A DNA stretch of 64,000 nucleotides from Nitzschia putrida. Its lineage: Eukaryota > Bacillariophyta > Bacillariophyceae > Bacillariales > Bacillariaceae. Made by a program: the position numbers and the translations under genes. The stretch lies in NCBI GenBank assembly GCA_016586335.1, contig BLYE01000191.1, positions 28,204 to 92,203 on the forward strand. The letters run 5' to 3'. Within the stretch, counting starts at the first letter, position 1. Every line of letters begins with the position of its first letter. Shown in pieces: positions 41,427 to 50,849 of this stretch. Under the pieces are notes generated by a model that saw only the letters and a program-made list of their open reading frames with translations, did no database searches and had not been told where the DNA came from.

Positions 41427-43022
41427 ATGACTGTCCAGATCAATGTGGTCAGCCAAGTACAAAAGAGGCACTACGCGACCATGGGAATGTTTGTGTTTTT
41501 GGCCATGACAATGTTGGTTGGACTGAATTTGTTGTACACGGACATTGTGCCTCTTACCTCCACTCTGGATGCGTCTGACTTTGAACAAGCACTTCAGAGG
41601 GTCAATGCAATGGAAGAAGCTTCCGGAACTAGGCATAGGCGAGACACAGAGGTCTTTCCAGTGATTGAAGAGCCCCTGAATATTGTTCTGTTCTACGCGG
41701 ATGATTGGACCATGAAAGTGATGGGAAAACTCAACAAAGATGTTATCACGCCCAATATTGACAAATTGGCTGACGAAGGAATTCTGTTTACCAACAATTG
41801 TGTTACAACCAGTATGTGTTGGATTTCCAGAGGTTCTCTCGTCACAGGTACCTATGCGAGTCGCCACAATTTCGTTCACCCTGGCCAGGACACTCTGTTT
41901 CATTCGCATCCCTGGAATGAGACCCTCTTTCCGCTGCTTCGGAGCCATGACTACTACACGGGAATTGTTGGGAAATGGCATGCACCGCAGCCCGAACCGT
42001 TCATGTCTCAAGCGTTTGATTGGAAAAGACTTTATTTTGGGTATCATTGGGAAAGTCGCAGAGGTGAGATGCGTCATGTCACGGACCTGAACCTAGAGGA
42101 CTCTCTGGAATTCTTGAAGGTACGACCCAAAGACAAGAAATTTGCTCTGATGGTGTCTTTCTTTGCAACACATGCATGGGATGACCACGTCCCGAGCTAT
42201 GAGCCGAAGAACGAATCAAAGAGTATGTTTTACAACGACAGAGAAATCCCCGTCCCATACACTAGCACGCCATCTCATTGGGCTCGAATGCCATATTTTT
42301 TCACTGAGTCCAATGAAGGAAGAAGGCGGTGGCGTGGTCGATTTGATGGAGACAACTATCAACAGAACATCAAAGACTTGTACCGGATGGCAACGGAGGT
42401 GGACATCGCAGTCGGTCGTATCATCCAAGAACTTAAAAGTCAAGGCGTCTACAATAACACACTTCTTGTTTTCACGACAGACAATGGCAATATGCACGGA
42501 GAGCATGGTTTAGCAGAGAAGTGGTTTCCATATGAAGAATCTATCCGAGTTCCTTTGGTGATTGTGGACCCTCGCATGCCACGCTCACGACAGGGGCAAC
42601 GGAACGATGATTGGACTCTCAACATTGATTTAGCTCCCACCATGTTGCGTGCTGCCAAAATTATCCCTAGCTCCTTCATGCAAGGCAGAGATATTTCAAA
42701 ACTTTATCTCTACCGAAGGATCCGACCTCGCTGGCGACAGGATTGGTTTTATGAATACAACCGCGGGCATCCCATTACAGCAAAGGGCCACAATGGGGCT
42801 TTTTGGATCGACGCTTCGTTTGCATTGGTAACCAAAGAATGGAAGTATATTCATTGGCCAGAGCATGGCTTTGAACAAGTTTTCCACCGTATCAAGGACC
42901 CATTTGAGGAACAGGACATGCTAAACGCCTCATTGATAAAGACAACAGATGAAGTACTATTGAAGCTGAGAGCTCGTTTCGCCTTCCTGAAGGAGTGGGT
43001 TCAAAGTGGAAAACCGGCCTGA
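41427..43022 (+). CDS. Type II membrane sulfatase
   Basis: 531 residues from the ATG at 41427; the open frame further upstream begins at a TTG inside a GTT repeat. One membrane-spanning segment (MGMFVFLAMTMLVGLNLLY) near residue 20 would anchor the enzyme with its catalytic domain in the lumen. Sulfatase landmarks: LNIVLFYADDWTMKVMG with the metal Asp pair, PNIDKLADEGILFTNNC, TSMCWISRGSLVTG with the Cys (residue 131) that would become formylglycine, GKWHAPQPEP, LLVFTTDNGNMHGEHGL and KWFPYEESIRVPLVI. The usual Cys-x-Pro-x-Arg is here Cys-Trp-Ile-Ser-Arg. Substrate is unknown; sulfated polysaccharides are abundant in diatom mucilage, which makes them plausible as inference. Confidence 0.9.
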   Translation: MTVQINVVSQVQKRHYATMGMFVFLAMTMLVGLNLLYTDIVPLTSTLDASDFEQALQRVNAMEEASGTRHRRDTEVFPVIEEPLNIVLFYADDWTMKVMGKLNKDVITPNIDKLADEGILFTNNCVTTSMCWISRGSLVTGTYASRHNFVHPGQDTLFHSHPWNETLFPLLRSHDYYTGIVGKWHAPQPEPFMSQAFDWKRLYFGYHWESRRGEMRHVTDLNLEDSLEFLKVRPKDKKFALMVSFFATHAWDDHVPSYEPKNESKSMFYNDREIPVPYTSTPSHWARMPYFFTESNEGRRRWRGRFDGDNYQQNIKDLYRMATEVDIAVGRIIQELKSQGVYNNTLLVFTTDNGNMHGEHGLAEKWFPYEESIRVPLVIVDPRMPRSRQGQRNDDWTLNIDLAPTMLRAAKIIPSSFMQGRDISKLYLYRRIRPRWRQDWFYEYNRGHPITAKGHNGAFWIDASFALVTKEWKYIHWPEHGFEQVFHRIKDPFEEQDMLNASLIKTTDEVLLKLRARFAFLKEWVQSGKPA

Positions 43023-43074
43023 GGAGAGGGCGCACTGACCTCTGCAATCGAAAAAACCTTTTTATTCAGTGGTG

Positions 43075-44679
43075 ATGTCCGCTCCATATTCGGCACGCAC
43101 CTGCCCCAGAGGCACGCGGCTCATGAAATGTTGGACGTCTCAGCAACGTGGCGAAGGGGGTTCCGATGCCCACGTCCTTTGTTGCAACCACAAACCTATC
43201 CTCAAACATCACTCCCTAGTTACTACAACATGTTTCCTAACTACCGTAACTCTATTTTTAGCAAGCAAAATTCAATCCGACGAGTCCTCTCTCAATGATG
43301 TCGTTTGCGACAAGCTTCTGACATACGTCAAAGGCTCTGCCTGTCCACAAAATTGCTACCACCACCATACAAACCTGACCAAACACCAGCAGAAATGCTC
43401 AATCAAAGAGATGTCTTCTAGTGAGATAGGGACAAGAGAAGCAGATGAAGTTTCGGTGCTCATGTTGGGTGACGGCGACTTCACCTATTCACTAGATTTG
43501 GCTAGGTACCTGGGCTCAAAACACAACGAAAGGAAAATTCACTTGATTGTTACAGGGATTGATTCAAGACAGGAATTGTTGTCGAAGTACAAAGACTCGC
43601 CATATATCTTGGAGCAAATCAGCGCTGCCCAAGCGCCCTCCCTTCGAGTGACCATACTTCATGAAATCAATGCGATCGTGGGTAATTCCACCAAAGTGAA
43701 TCAAGACTTGCCTCGTGGAGTTGAGTACGTTGTTTTCAACCATCCACACTTGGGGACAGAAGATGCAGTTCTTCATGCCCAATTCCTACATCATTTCTTC
43801 CACTCATGTGTCAATTTCTGGATGGGAAAAAATGGCTTGCTCCAGCTGACGCTGGTTGAAGGCCAATACGAACGGTGGAGGACAGAAGATGCGGCCCTAC
43901 GACAGGGACTGATCTTGATCAAACGACAACCCTTTGTTCCACCCCCCATCAAACCCGCAACGTACAGCCTTCGTCGGCACCAGACAGGGAAATCGTTTGC
44001 TTCTCGACGTCCCAAAGGTAGTGAAATCTTCTTCTTTCGACGGAAAGACGATATGACAGAGGTACGGGCGGAGCGAAATATTCTGGCGTTTCCCCAAGCA
44101 CCATCAGAGGATATTCGAGCCACAAACGGAACAGTAGACAATGGGATCCAAGGAAATGATTTCTCTTGTCCTCATTGTGATAAAACGTTCCGCGAGAGAA
44201 GGTCACTAGTCTGCCATCTCAGAGATCGGCACCCAAAGGACTCCGATAAACGTGCAAAAACTAGCAGTGACGGAATGGAGAAGACAATGTTTCTTTGCGC
44301 ACTGTGTACAACTGACGAGGGAGAGCCAAGAATGTTTTCCACTGAACAAGCTCTGTTAGATCACCAGAAGGCAAAGCATATGGCCTTACATCAATCCATC
44401 TCACCAGACTGGGTTCAACCGGAGAGTGCTGAAATCATTGGTGTTGCTGGAACTGAGTGGGGCTGTTGCAAGATTTGCGAGGTTCCTTTCCTCAATGAAG
44501 AGGATTCCAGTAACCACCTCGACCTATTCATGCCACCGACAAACAGTGGGTCCAATTTTCAGTGCCAATTCTGTGAGAAGGCATTCAGGGAAAACCGCGC
44601 CAGAAGGCAACATGAAAATTTTTGTGCTCAACGGGACGCACTATCACCGACACCTGAAAAACTGAACCCAACGAAGTGA
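43075..44679 (+). CDS. BMT5-like (DUF2431) rRNA methyltransferase domain with C2H2/C2HC zinc fingers
   Basis: Open from the ATG at 43075 (534 residues); an ATG at 43411 would give 422. The upstream part contains CPQNCYHHHTNLTKHQQKC, which resembles a C2HC finger, so I keep the longer frame, but an intron ending at the TTTTTAG near 43260 is possible. The DUF2431 core reads VSVLMLGDGDFTYSLDLARY, VTGIDSRQELLSKYK, VVFNHPHLGTEDAVLHAQFL and LLQLTLVEGQYERW. Yeast BMT5 methylates U2634 N3 in 25S rRNA. After the core are CPHCDKTFRERRSLVCHLRD and CQFCEKAFRENRARRQHENF, two fingers. The pairing suggests an RNA-binding methyltransferase; target unknown. Confidence 0.82.
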   Translation: MSAPYSARTCPRGTRLMKCWTSQQRGEGGSDAHVLCCNHKPILKHHSLVTTTCFLTTVTLFLASKIQSDESSLNDVVCDKLLTYVKGSACPQNCYHHHTNLTKHQQKCSIKEMSSSEIGTREADEVSVLMLGDGDFTYSLDLARYLGSKHNERKIHLIVTGIDSRQELLSKYKDSPYILEQISAAQAPSLRVTILHEINAIVGNSTKVNQDLPRGVEYVVFNHPHLGTEDAVLHAQFLHHFFHSCVNFWMGKNGLLQLTLVEGQYERWRTEDAALRQGLILIKRQPFVPPPIKPATYSLRRHQTGKSFASRRPKGSEIFFFRRKDDMTEVRAERNILAFPQAPSEDIRATNGTVDNGIQGNDFSCPHCDKTFRERRSLVCHLRDRHPKDSDKRAKTSSDGMEKTMFLCALCTTDEGEPRMFSTEQALLDHQKAKHMALHQSISPDWVQPESAEIIGVAGTEWGCCKICEVPFLNEEDSSNHLDLFMPPTNSGSNFQCQFCEKAFRENRARRQHENFCAQRDALSPTPEKLNPTK

Positions 44680-44875
44680 CAACATACTACATTACAGTGT
44701 TAAACTTGAGGACAGCTACTTGATGCCACATGGAAGAGTTATTGATATGCATATTGGATTCGGTAGGTCGGAGTTTATTGTACAGCAAGTAACGAGATCG
44801 AGCTTGAAACCCCACACCACGGCGAGGAGGAGTTTGAGAAGTGCCAGCAAGACTGGCGGCCATTGCAGGAGTACT

Positions 44876-46082
44876 TCACTCGGCAGTTTGTGGCTCAGTA
44901 CCTTGCTCCGGCGAATAGTTGTAGACAGGCATACCCGAATGAGAGGGAGTTCTTGGGTCATAGTTTGGTGGTGGAGGTGGAGGAGGAGGTGCGACCGGAG
45001 GATAGTGTGGCATTCCATTGGGACCAAGAATTATGGGTTGCTTTCCATTGATGGGGTACTGGTATGGAGGTGGCGGTATTGACTGGGAGTGCGCTGTATC
45101 TTTGGTGAGCAGAGAATTACCAGGCAAGGCGAAAGTATCGTGTACTTACGAGTTCCATAGTAGCCCGGAGGAGGTGGGGGATAGCTGCCGTATGGTGGTA
45201 CAGCTGGCGGCATAGCATATGGTGCAGGACTATATGATGCTTGTGGGTATCCTTGTGTCTGGTCTGGATGTTCATGCATTGGATATGGATGCGCATTTGG
45301 TGGCATTGCCCACTGTGTATGTTGATCAGCGTGCAAGGCCGCCTGTTTTCGCTGCTCTTCCTTTTTCTCGTCACACTCTTTACGCCATTGCGCTATTGCA
45401 ACCTTGTACTTCTCGCGCTCTTCCTTTTCCCTGTCAATATGCGGTTGTCGTTCCTCCTCACTTGCATTCCTCCACAATTCACCGAGCAAGCGCGATACTT
45501 CAGTATTCTTCATAGTTGGATTCTGGTCCTTGATTTCCTGTCTTCTACCTTGTGAGAAGTACAAAAAAGCAGACATGGGTCGTTTGGGGGCACTTGGATC
45601 TTTCTTGGCTCTCTTCCAGGGAACTTGCCAAGGCCCAGTATATGATGCCTTCTCAGAAATGTAGCGCTGCTTGTCCTGTTCGGCCACATCATCCCAGTGT
45701 TCACGTTCTTCGGCTGAAAGAAGCTTCCTGTGGCGTTCAACAAGCACACAACAAATGAGCAATGAATGTGTCACATGAGCTGGCATAATCTAGAGGCGCC
45801 TTACCATAATTGTGCGGAGCGTTTGGATACATCAGTGACGGTCGCTTTGTCACCTAGTTCTTCCTTTATTTCGTTTTGTTTTGCCATGAAGAAGCAGATA
45901 TAGCTGCTTTTGAAGCGCTTGGGAGCTTGGGGTGACTTGCGAAAGTTAGGATTCTCACGTTTTCTGCCTCTGTGCCGCCTGGGAGAATCTAAAGTCTCGC
46001 CATCTTCCGAGATTTCGTCATCCACTCGGTCCTCTTCATGGTTCAGAGACTCGGTGTCCGATGTCGAGAGTGGGTCCGTCAT
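44876..46082 (-). CDS. Two-HMG-box chromatin protein with Pro/Gln/Tyr-rich tail
   Basis: Three exons: 46082..45805, 45727..45150 and 45099..44876, giving 359 residues; both introns (77 and 50 bp) are GT..AG. Residues about 50-120 form the first HMG box (APKRFKSSYICFFMAKQNEI, AQLWKLLSAEEREHW), with the intron inside it. Residues about 130-205 form the second (APKRPMSAFLYFSQGRRQEI, LLGELWRNASEEERQP). The N-terminus is acidic. The C-terminal 130 residues are rich in Pro, Tyr, Gln and Gly, ending in repeated PPPPP and YNYSP. HMG boxes bend DNA; two-box proteins commonly act in nucleosome or mitochondrial nucleoid organisation. No presequence is visible, so the nucleus is more likely. Confidence 0.9.
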
Positions 46083-46162
46083 TGTCTGTATAGTGAAAAG
46101 AAGAAAGTGATTAGCGTCGTGAGGTTGCTAGTTTGAAGCAGAGCAAACACGTGAAACGAGAT

Positions 46163-46706
46163 TCAAAACGTCGTGGTTGCGACTGATCCCGGTTCGTCAA
46201 AACTTTGCGCTTTCGACGTAGGACCAATGACACCACCATGTGCACCAAGTTTGGAGGGAGAGCATACGCCTTTGAATGTATTCAAGATGGTCAACACATC
46301 TGACAATCTTCCGACATCGTTGTTCCTGAGTTTCTGGTCTCTACTTTCAGTAACTCCCAGATGCAGGTCTGACTTATCAATGTGACAAGCCACAACCTCT
46401 GATGAAGGTTGGTGTCATTCTTCGATTCGCACAACGATCTACAACAATCAATCTATCCCACCAAAGAACGAGTAAGTACGAGTACCCTTCAAGATACTCA
46501 CACTGACCTGTGAATGCTCGTCGCGCGTCGGAGTGTTGTAGGAAGGACAAAGGTGTCACTCTTTTCTTTGCAACCTTCAGTCCCTCTTCCTGTTGTCTTT
46601 GCCACCAAGGTTGTCTGGGGTCATTGACGGCCAAAAACGTCGCTGGTTCGAAAAAATTCGGACACAAATTCCGAGACTCAGAACTTGACTCTCTCGACTG
46701 CAACGG
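46163..46706 (-). CDS. Candidate two-exon gene of unknown function (5' end not found)
   Basis: Two minus-strand open segments look coding and join cleanly. The upstream one (about 46706..46508) contains DPRQPWWQRQQEEGLKVAKK and SFLQHSDARRAFT. Using the GTCAGT donor at 46507 and the CATCAG acceptor before 46398, it continues as EVVACHIDKSDLHLGVTESR and DVGRLSDVLTILNTFKGVCS to a stop at 46163. The junction keeps phase and both sides have mixed composition typical of folded protein. The upstream segment has no ATG and begins after an in-frame stop, so another 5' exon is required and was not located. I do not recognise a family. Confidence 0.35.
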
Positions 46707-46922
46707 TGCATGCTAGCAAGACGAAAATGAACGACTCTCAAAAGCCAACATACTATTTACAAAAGTAGTCCTCATGTTTCGAACTACAATTACTAACCTA
46801 CAAGCTAAGCCTTTAAACCATCGGTTGTCTAGAAAAGCTAGTCAAATAGGATTATTCGGCTCTTGACGGTTGCTCGAAAAGATCAACTTACTTTCTAGCA
46901 CCACGATGATCATCTCGTGGGT

Positions 46923-48178
46923 TCACGAGTGAAAAGCATTCACAAAATCAAGGTTGTTTCGACTGTCTTGGATTGCACGATGACTGTAGGCATCACCCAG
47001 CACTGATTGTTGGATCTATTACAAGGGATAAAAGGGCGAATGTGAGCACCACCGCCAACTGCATGAGACAAATTTCATGTTGATCCTTCGATTAGCTACG
47101 TACCAATAACGCCTCTTCGAAGAAAGAAGTTGCTTCTTCATACTGTTTCACCTGTGCCTTCAAATATCCACAATTATTCAACAAAATACCCAAATGAACG
47201 AGATCCAGATCATCACGAGCGGCAGTATTGGCACCCTTATTCTCTCGAATCAACTCCCGAGCCTCATGTATGATGAGCGACGCTGCAATAGTGTTCCCCA
47301 TCTGAGAATTACAGCATGCAATGTTGTTCATGATCATGCTGAGCCTTGGATCAGTATGTCCAAAACTGCTTGTAAGGATCTTTTTACATTCGTTGAAGAC
47401 TGACAATGCGTCCTGGAATTTTCCCGCTGCAAACAGTTGAATTCCCAACTCGTTTAGTGACTTGACAACTTCTGGGCTTTCTGGACCAAACGATTCTTTC
47501 TTTAGTTGGACTGCATCTTCAAAAAGCGACAAGGTGTACTTGCCGCCAGTGAGTATTGAAGCTACTCCCATGTTATGAGTTGTGATTCCGATCACAAACT
47601 TGTTGACCGATTTCTGAATATTGCGATTCTGAGTCTCGTAGTCTTTCTCAAAAGCCTTGAAAGCAGCCACGAAGTTTCCTTCCTGTGTACAATTCTTAAA
47701 GTCAGACAAAGCAAACATGACATTGCAACAGCCTGTACACTATCATTTGTCGCACCTTGATCGTGGTAATGGATCGTTTCAAAGCTCGGGTCATATTTCG
47801 GTCCGAAGGATAATTTTGTTCCCAAATATCCAATGGAATACTTTCAATCAATTTGCTTGCTGGGTCACTGCTACCATCCATCAAGTACCCTATAGATACC
47901 AAGAGTTCTGCCTTTGTGGAGATTTGCTCCAATGTAAAGTGCACCCGTTCCTTGGGGGAAAGTTCGTCAGTGACAGCCCCCAAACTGATGTATTGAATGC
48001 CATTAAGCTCCAAGAATTGAGTAGTTGGAGCAGTTGTTTTGGAATCTCCCGTCGACAAAGGGGCACACAGGCATTCACCAATCAAGGTTTGCACCAATGT
48101 CAGTTTCTTGGATGGTGTCTTTTCTGGAACAGTTGACACCTGTACTCCTTGCGTGTCGTTGTTGCGTTGCGAAGTCAT
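46923..48178 (-). CDS. TPR protein, kinesin-light-chain-like repeats
   Basis: Three exons: 48178..47756, 47682..47104 and 47015..46923, giving 364 residues. The last exon was found by following the repeat pattern: KQYEEATSFFEEALL ends at a GTACGT donor and continues as IQQSVLGDAYSHRAIQDSRN in the exon after a TAATAG acceptor. The repeats span about residues 145-350 (GGKYTLSLFEDAVQLKKESF, LNELGIQLFAAGKFQDALSV, MNNIACCNSQMGNTIAASLI). Residues 1-130 are a non-repeat N-terminal domain. Tandem TPRs of this 42-residue style mediate protein binding. I see no catalytic domain and no targeting sequence. Confidence 0.82.
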
Positions 48179-49072
48179 GACAAAATACAATTGGACTTGC
48201 GATAGTCAGAGAGAATGATTGTTGCAAACTAGCGATGTAGACGACAGTTGATGACAACGACAAGCACTTTACTCCAGCTTGCACTCATCAGGATACTGAG
48301 TTCTCAATTCTCGCCGAAAGGATGATCTAAAAGAAGTTGAGTTTTGTGAAGCATGCCAGCTTATTATGCAGCAGTATGCAGGCTTGTCGCCGAGTTTGTC
48401 TGCTGTGAGTGTCACACCGATGTCGTCCCTTGTTGATTTTGGATAGTGTCGTCGCCGGCTACTGTCCAGATATTATTTGTACTAATGTTAATACGTTCGT
48501 ACTAACGTACTAACGTACTAACATAATCAGTACACTCATTTGACCCGAAGCGGTTAGGAGAGAAACATGGCCAAGCATCATCATCATGCAGAAAAGCACT
48601 TCAAACTTTGAATTGTAACATAATCATGAGATATCGTACAAGCAGTACAAAGCAGACATTACAACACTACAAAATCAGCAAGTGAAATGGATAGTGATGA
48701 GATTTTCATCAAGCGAGGAGCTCCTCTTTGTGTCGTCACATGTATGTTGTACTGTCATCCTAAAGCCTTCATTCTATTTATCGTCGCTGACATTGAGTTG
48801 GGAAAAATGATTTTGTCGTTCCATTGTTTCAATGGGTACCTACCCAATGGTGAACGGTAAAGTTCTCGGTGATGGAAATGATAACACTTTCTGATAGAGG
48901 ATACAGGCAGAAGAAAGTGCCAGGACAAATCTAAGTCGGAATTCTCAGCCCAATTCTAGAGCTCCTGGTACTAACTGCGCTTTCTCTGATGATATTATAT
49001 GGGTAGTTCTGTTTCATTGTCGACTACGGTGGTTGTAGTTTTCATCATACCCAAGCCTGATGCTTGATGGTT
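48179..49072. other. Gene-poor region before Harbinger-type element
   Basis: About 890 bp without a gene. It includes three perfect copies of an octamer at 48499-48522 and a TTAATAC/GTAC-rich surround. Short spurious frames only. Confidence 0.45.
48499..48522. repeat. Three tandem copies of GTACTAAC
   Basis: Perfect 8 bp tandem repeat. The same GTACTAAC string forms half of the 14 bp palindromes at 28488 and 28653. Confidence 0.9.
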
Positions 49073-49075
49073 TGA

Positions 49076-49715
49076 GGCCCGTTCTTATCGAGTACGCTGA
49101 GCGCACTGGGCGCACTTTTGGGACCCAGCCACTGCGCCCAAATCGTGGGCGCAGTGCCACCGTACCATCATATTCGACACATTGGAATCCACATTCGACA
49201 ACTTAGATCGCAAGTTTGCCGACGACCCCATCACATTTTCGACCGACCGTTTCACAATTCACAACAAACGACCGCAATGGATGCCGAACTTTTGGAGCTG
49301 CAACAGTCCAGGGTTGCAACCCTTGTAGCTCACATAACATTGTTAGCTTCCCAATTTCCATTAATAGAGGATGAACTTGTAGAAAGGAGGCAAACGTCAA
49401 AGTTTCAGCAACGTTTGCATTGGGACAAATTCGTACGAAACCACAAAGACACATTCCTATTTCGTCGCCATATCCGAATGTCCTACGAAACCTTTACTCA
49501 ATTTCTTCAACAACTAAACTAGAATCGGTGGGAGTAAAAAATGATGTAGGAATGCTATATTTTAGATTTTATTGTGTGAGAACGTTTTCGGGATGAAATG
49601 GACGCCCAGCGCGCCAAACCGTCGGTCGATAAGAACGACCCTATTGGGCGCGCAAAAATGGTACGCTGCGTGGATGCGCTGCGTACGATTGCAGCGTACT
49701 CGATAAGAACGGGCC
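49076..49715. mobile_element. 640 bp PIF/Harbinger-type element with TIRs and 3 bp target duplication
   Basis: The left end begins GGCCCGTTCTTATCGAGTAC and continues CTG-type bases to 49099. The right end (49692-49715) is the exact reverse complement over 24 bp. The element is flanked by TGA at 49073-49075 and TGA at 49716-49718, fitting the TNA-type 3 bp target duplication of PIF/Harbinger elements. Subterminal DNA is rich in GGGCGC and GCGCAC strings in both halves. It encodes only a short transposase-like N-terminus, so it is non-autonomous. The perfect inverted repeats suggest recent mobility. Confidence 0.85.
49277..49522 (+). pseudogene. Truncated Harbinger-type transposase N-terminus
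   Basis: 81 residues from the ATG at 49277 inside the inverted-repeat element. The N-terminal part is a coiled helix (MDAELLELQQSRVATLVAHI). It ends with RRHIRMSYETFTQFLQQLN, matching the FRMS..F..LL phrase found just before the catalytic DDE domain in PIF/Harbinger nucleases. The catalytic domain is absent, so the product is inactive as a nuclease. An upstream in-frame extension to 49118 is likely non-coding. The fragment could have arisen by internal deletion of a full-length element. Confidence 0.65.
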
Positions 49716-49718
49716 TGA

Positions 49719-50187
49719 TGGTGGTGGTGGGGCAAAAGGGGTCGCACCTGCGAGTGATGCGAAGAAAGCCCGTGCAGTAACAATTATGGGAGTACAGAAC
49801 TTGGATAGTTGGTACTTAGACAATATTTGCCGTTGATACTTACTGCAAGATCCGAATGGCGACACGAAGTTGGACCTATCTGGGTCACAATCCGATATCA
49901 CAACACTTTAGAATTTATGAGCATGCGCAAGAAGATGAAAGGACACACGACCCCTCAAGAGTCAGCGAAACCCGAGTTTTTAAACCTGTCAGTCTTGGGG
50001 ACTCTAGAAAAAGTCATGTCGTGTGAGAACCCTTATCTTTCACTTCTTGCTGGATCAACCTGCCTGACCAAGATACTCGTACCCCTATTTCCCCTGACAA
50101 AGTCGTGCGATCGCACCATAAAATCGAAACTCGCCCTTTCGTAAACCTCACTCATCACACAGCCACTCTACACCAGCCTTCATCAAA
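49719..50187. other. Intergenic region upstream of PDZ-like gene
   Basis: About 470 bp between the mobile element and the next gene. Short frames only; promoter presumably within 200 bp of 50188. Confidence 0.4.
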
Positions 50188-50523
50188 ATGGATTTCGACC
50201 CCAAGGATTTCATCGCTGCCAACATCACCAAGTCCGCCATGATGGAGGATTGTGGTTTGAAGGTCACAAACTACAATGGTGATATTATTATTTACGAAGT
50301 CGGGGGTGTTTTCGAGATGTTCACCAATGTGAAAGCTGGAAGCAAGCTCATCAAGCTTCAAGACAAGGATATCAAGGAATACAAGAGTTTGGAAGAGATC
50401 CGACAAACTATGAAGGATGCCAAGAATGTCAAGATTGAGGCGGTCAAAATCAAGGAATACTCTGGTGTCAGTGAGGCCATTGGCAAGGAACAGATGGGAC
50501 AAGCTCTTCCCGCTGGCTGCTAA
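50188..50523 (+). CDS. Small PDZ-like protein
   Basis: 111 residues, intronless, no signal peptide. The sequence VKAGSKLIKLQDKDIKEYKS followed by LEEIRQTMKDAKNVKIEAVK has the strand-turn-helix-strand order of the second half of a PDZ domain. The first half (LKVTNYNGDIIIYEVGGVFE) is compatible but not typical, and the usual GLGF loop is not obvious. Codons are strongly biased to common C-ending and G-ending forms, which may mean high expression. I know no named family for it. It is well isolated, with more than 300 bp free on each side. Confidence 0.65.
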   Translation: MDFDPKDFIAANITKSAMMEDCGLKVTNYNGDIIIYEVGGVFEMFTNVKAGSKLIKLQDKDIKEYKSLEEIRQTMKDAKNVKIEAVKIKEYSGVSEAIGKEQMGQALPAGC

Positions 50524-50849
50524 GTTTTCATACAGGCTGTGATATACCTTTGTTCATCAATAGACGCGTTGAGGGTAACCAAAATCTTCATCGGTTCCCA
50601 TGATTCGGGAAACTACTCTCTGTCAATGTAATTTTTAAATTTATAAGCGGCCATACGTATCGCGACGAGCTTCGGTCTTTTTAGTTGAGCTCTACTAGTA
50701 GCTAGCAGTCATTTATTTGCGTGATACTGCGTGCCGCTTGCTGTGTTCCATAGCTCCTGGAGGTGTCAATGAGAATGATCTACTAATATTCTTTCTCTAC
50801 CGTTCTACAGTACGGTACAAGCAGAACGATGTTACCCCAGGAAGGCATT
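50524..50849. other. Convergent 3' region, PDZ-like / PurU
   Basis: About 326 bp between convergent stops. Nothing recognisable; TAGTAGCTAG-type strings occur near 50694-50706. Confidence 0.4.

Noticed and set aside
41343..42077. 244-codon minus-strand frame inside the sulfatase
   Set aside because: Antisense shadow of a conserved coding region; no homology.
43069..43074. GTG start two codons before the ATG of the BMT5-like gene
   Set aside because: Nuclear eukaryotic genes rarely use GTG; the ATG at 43075 or 43411 is preferred.
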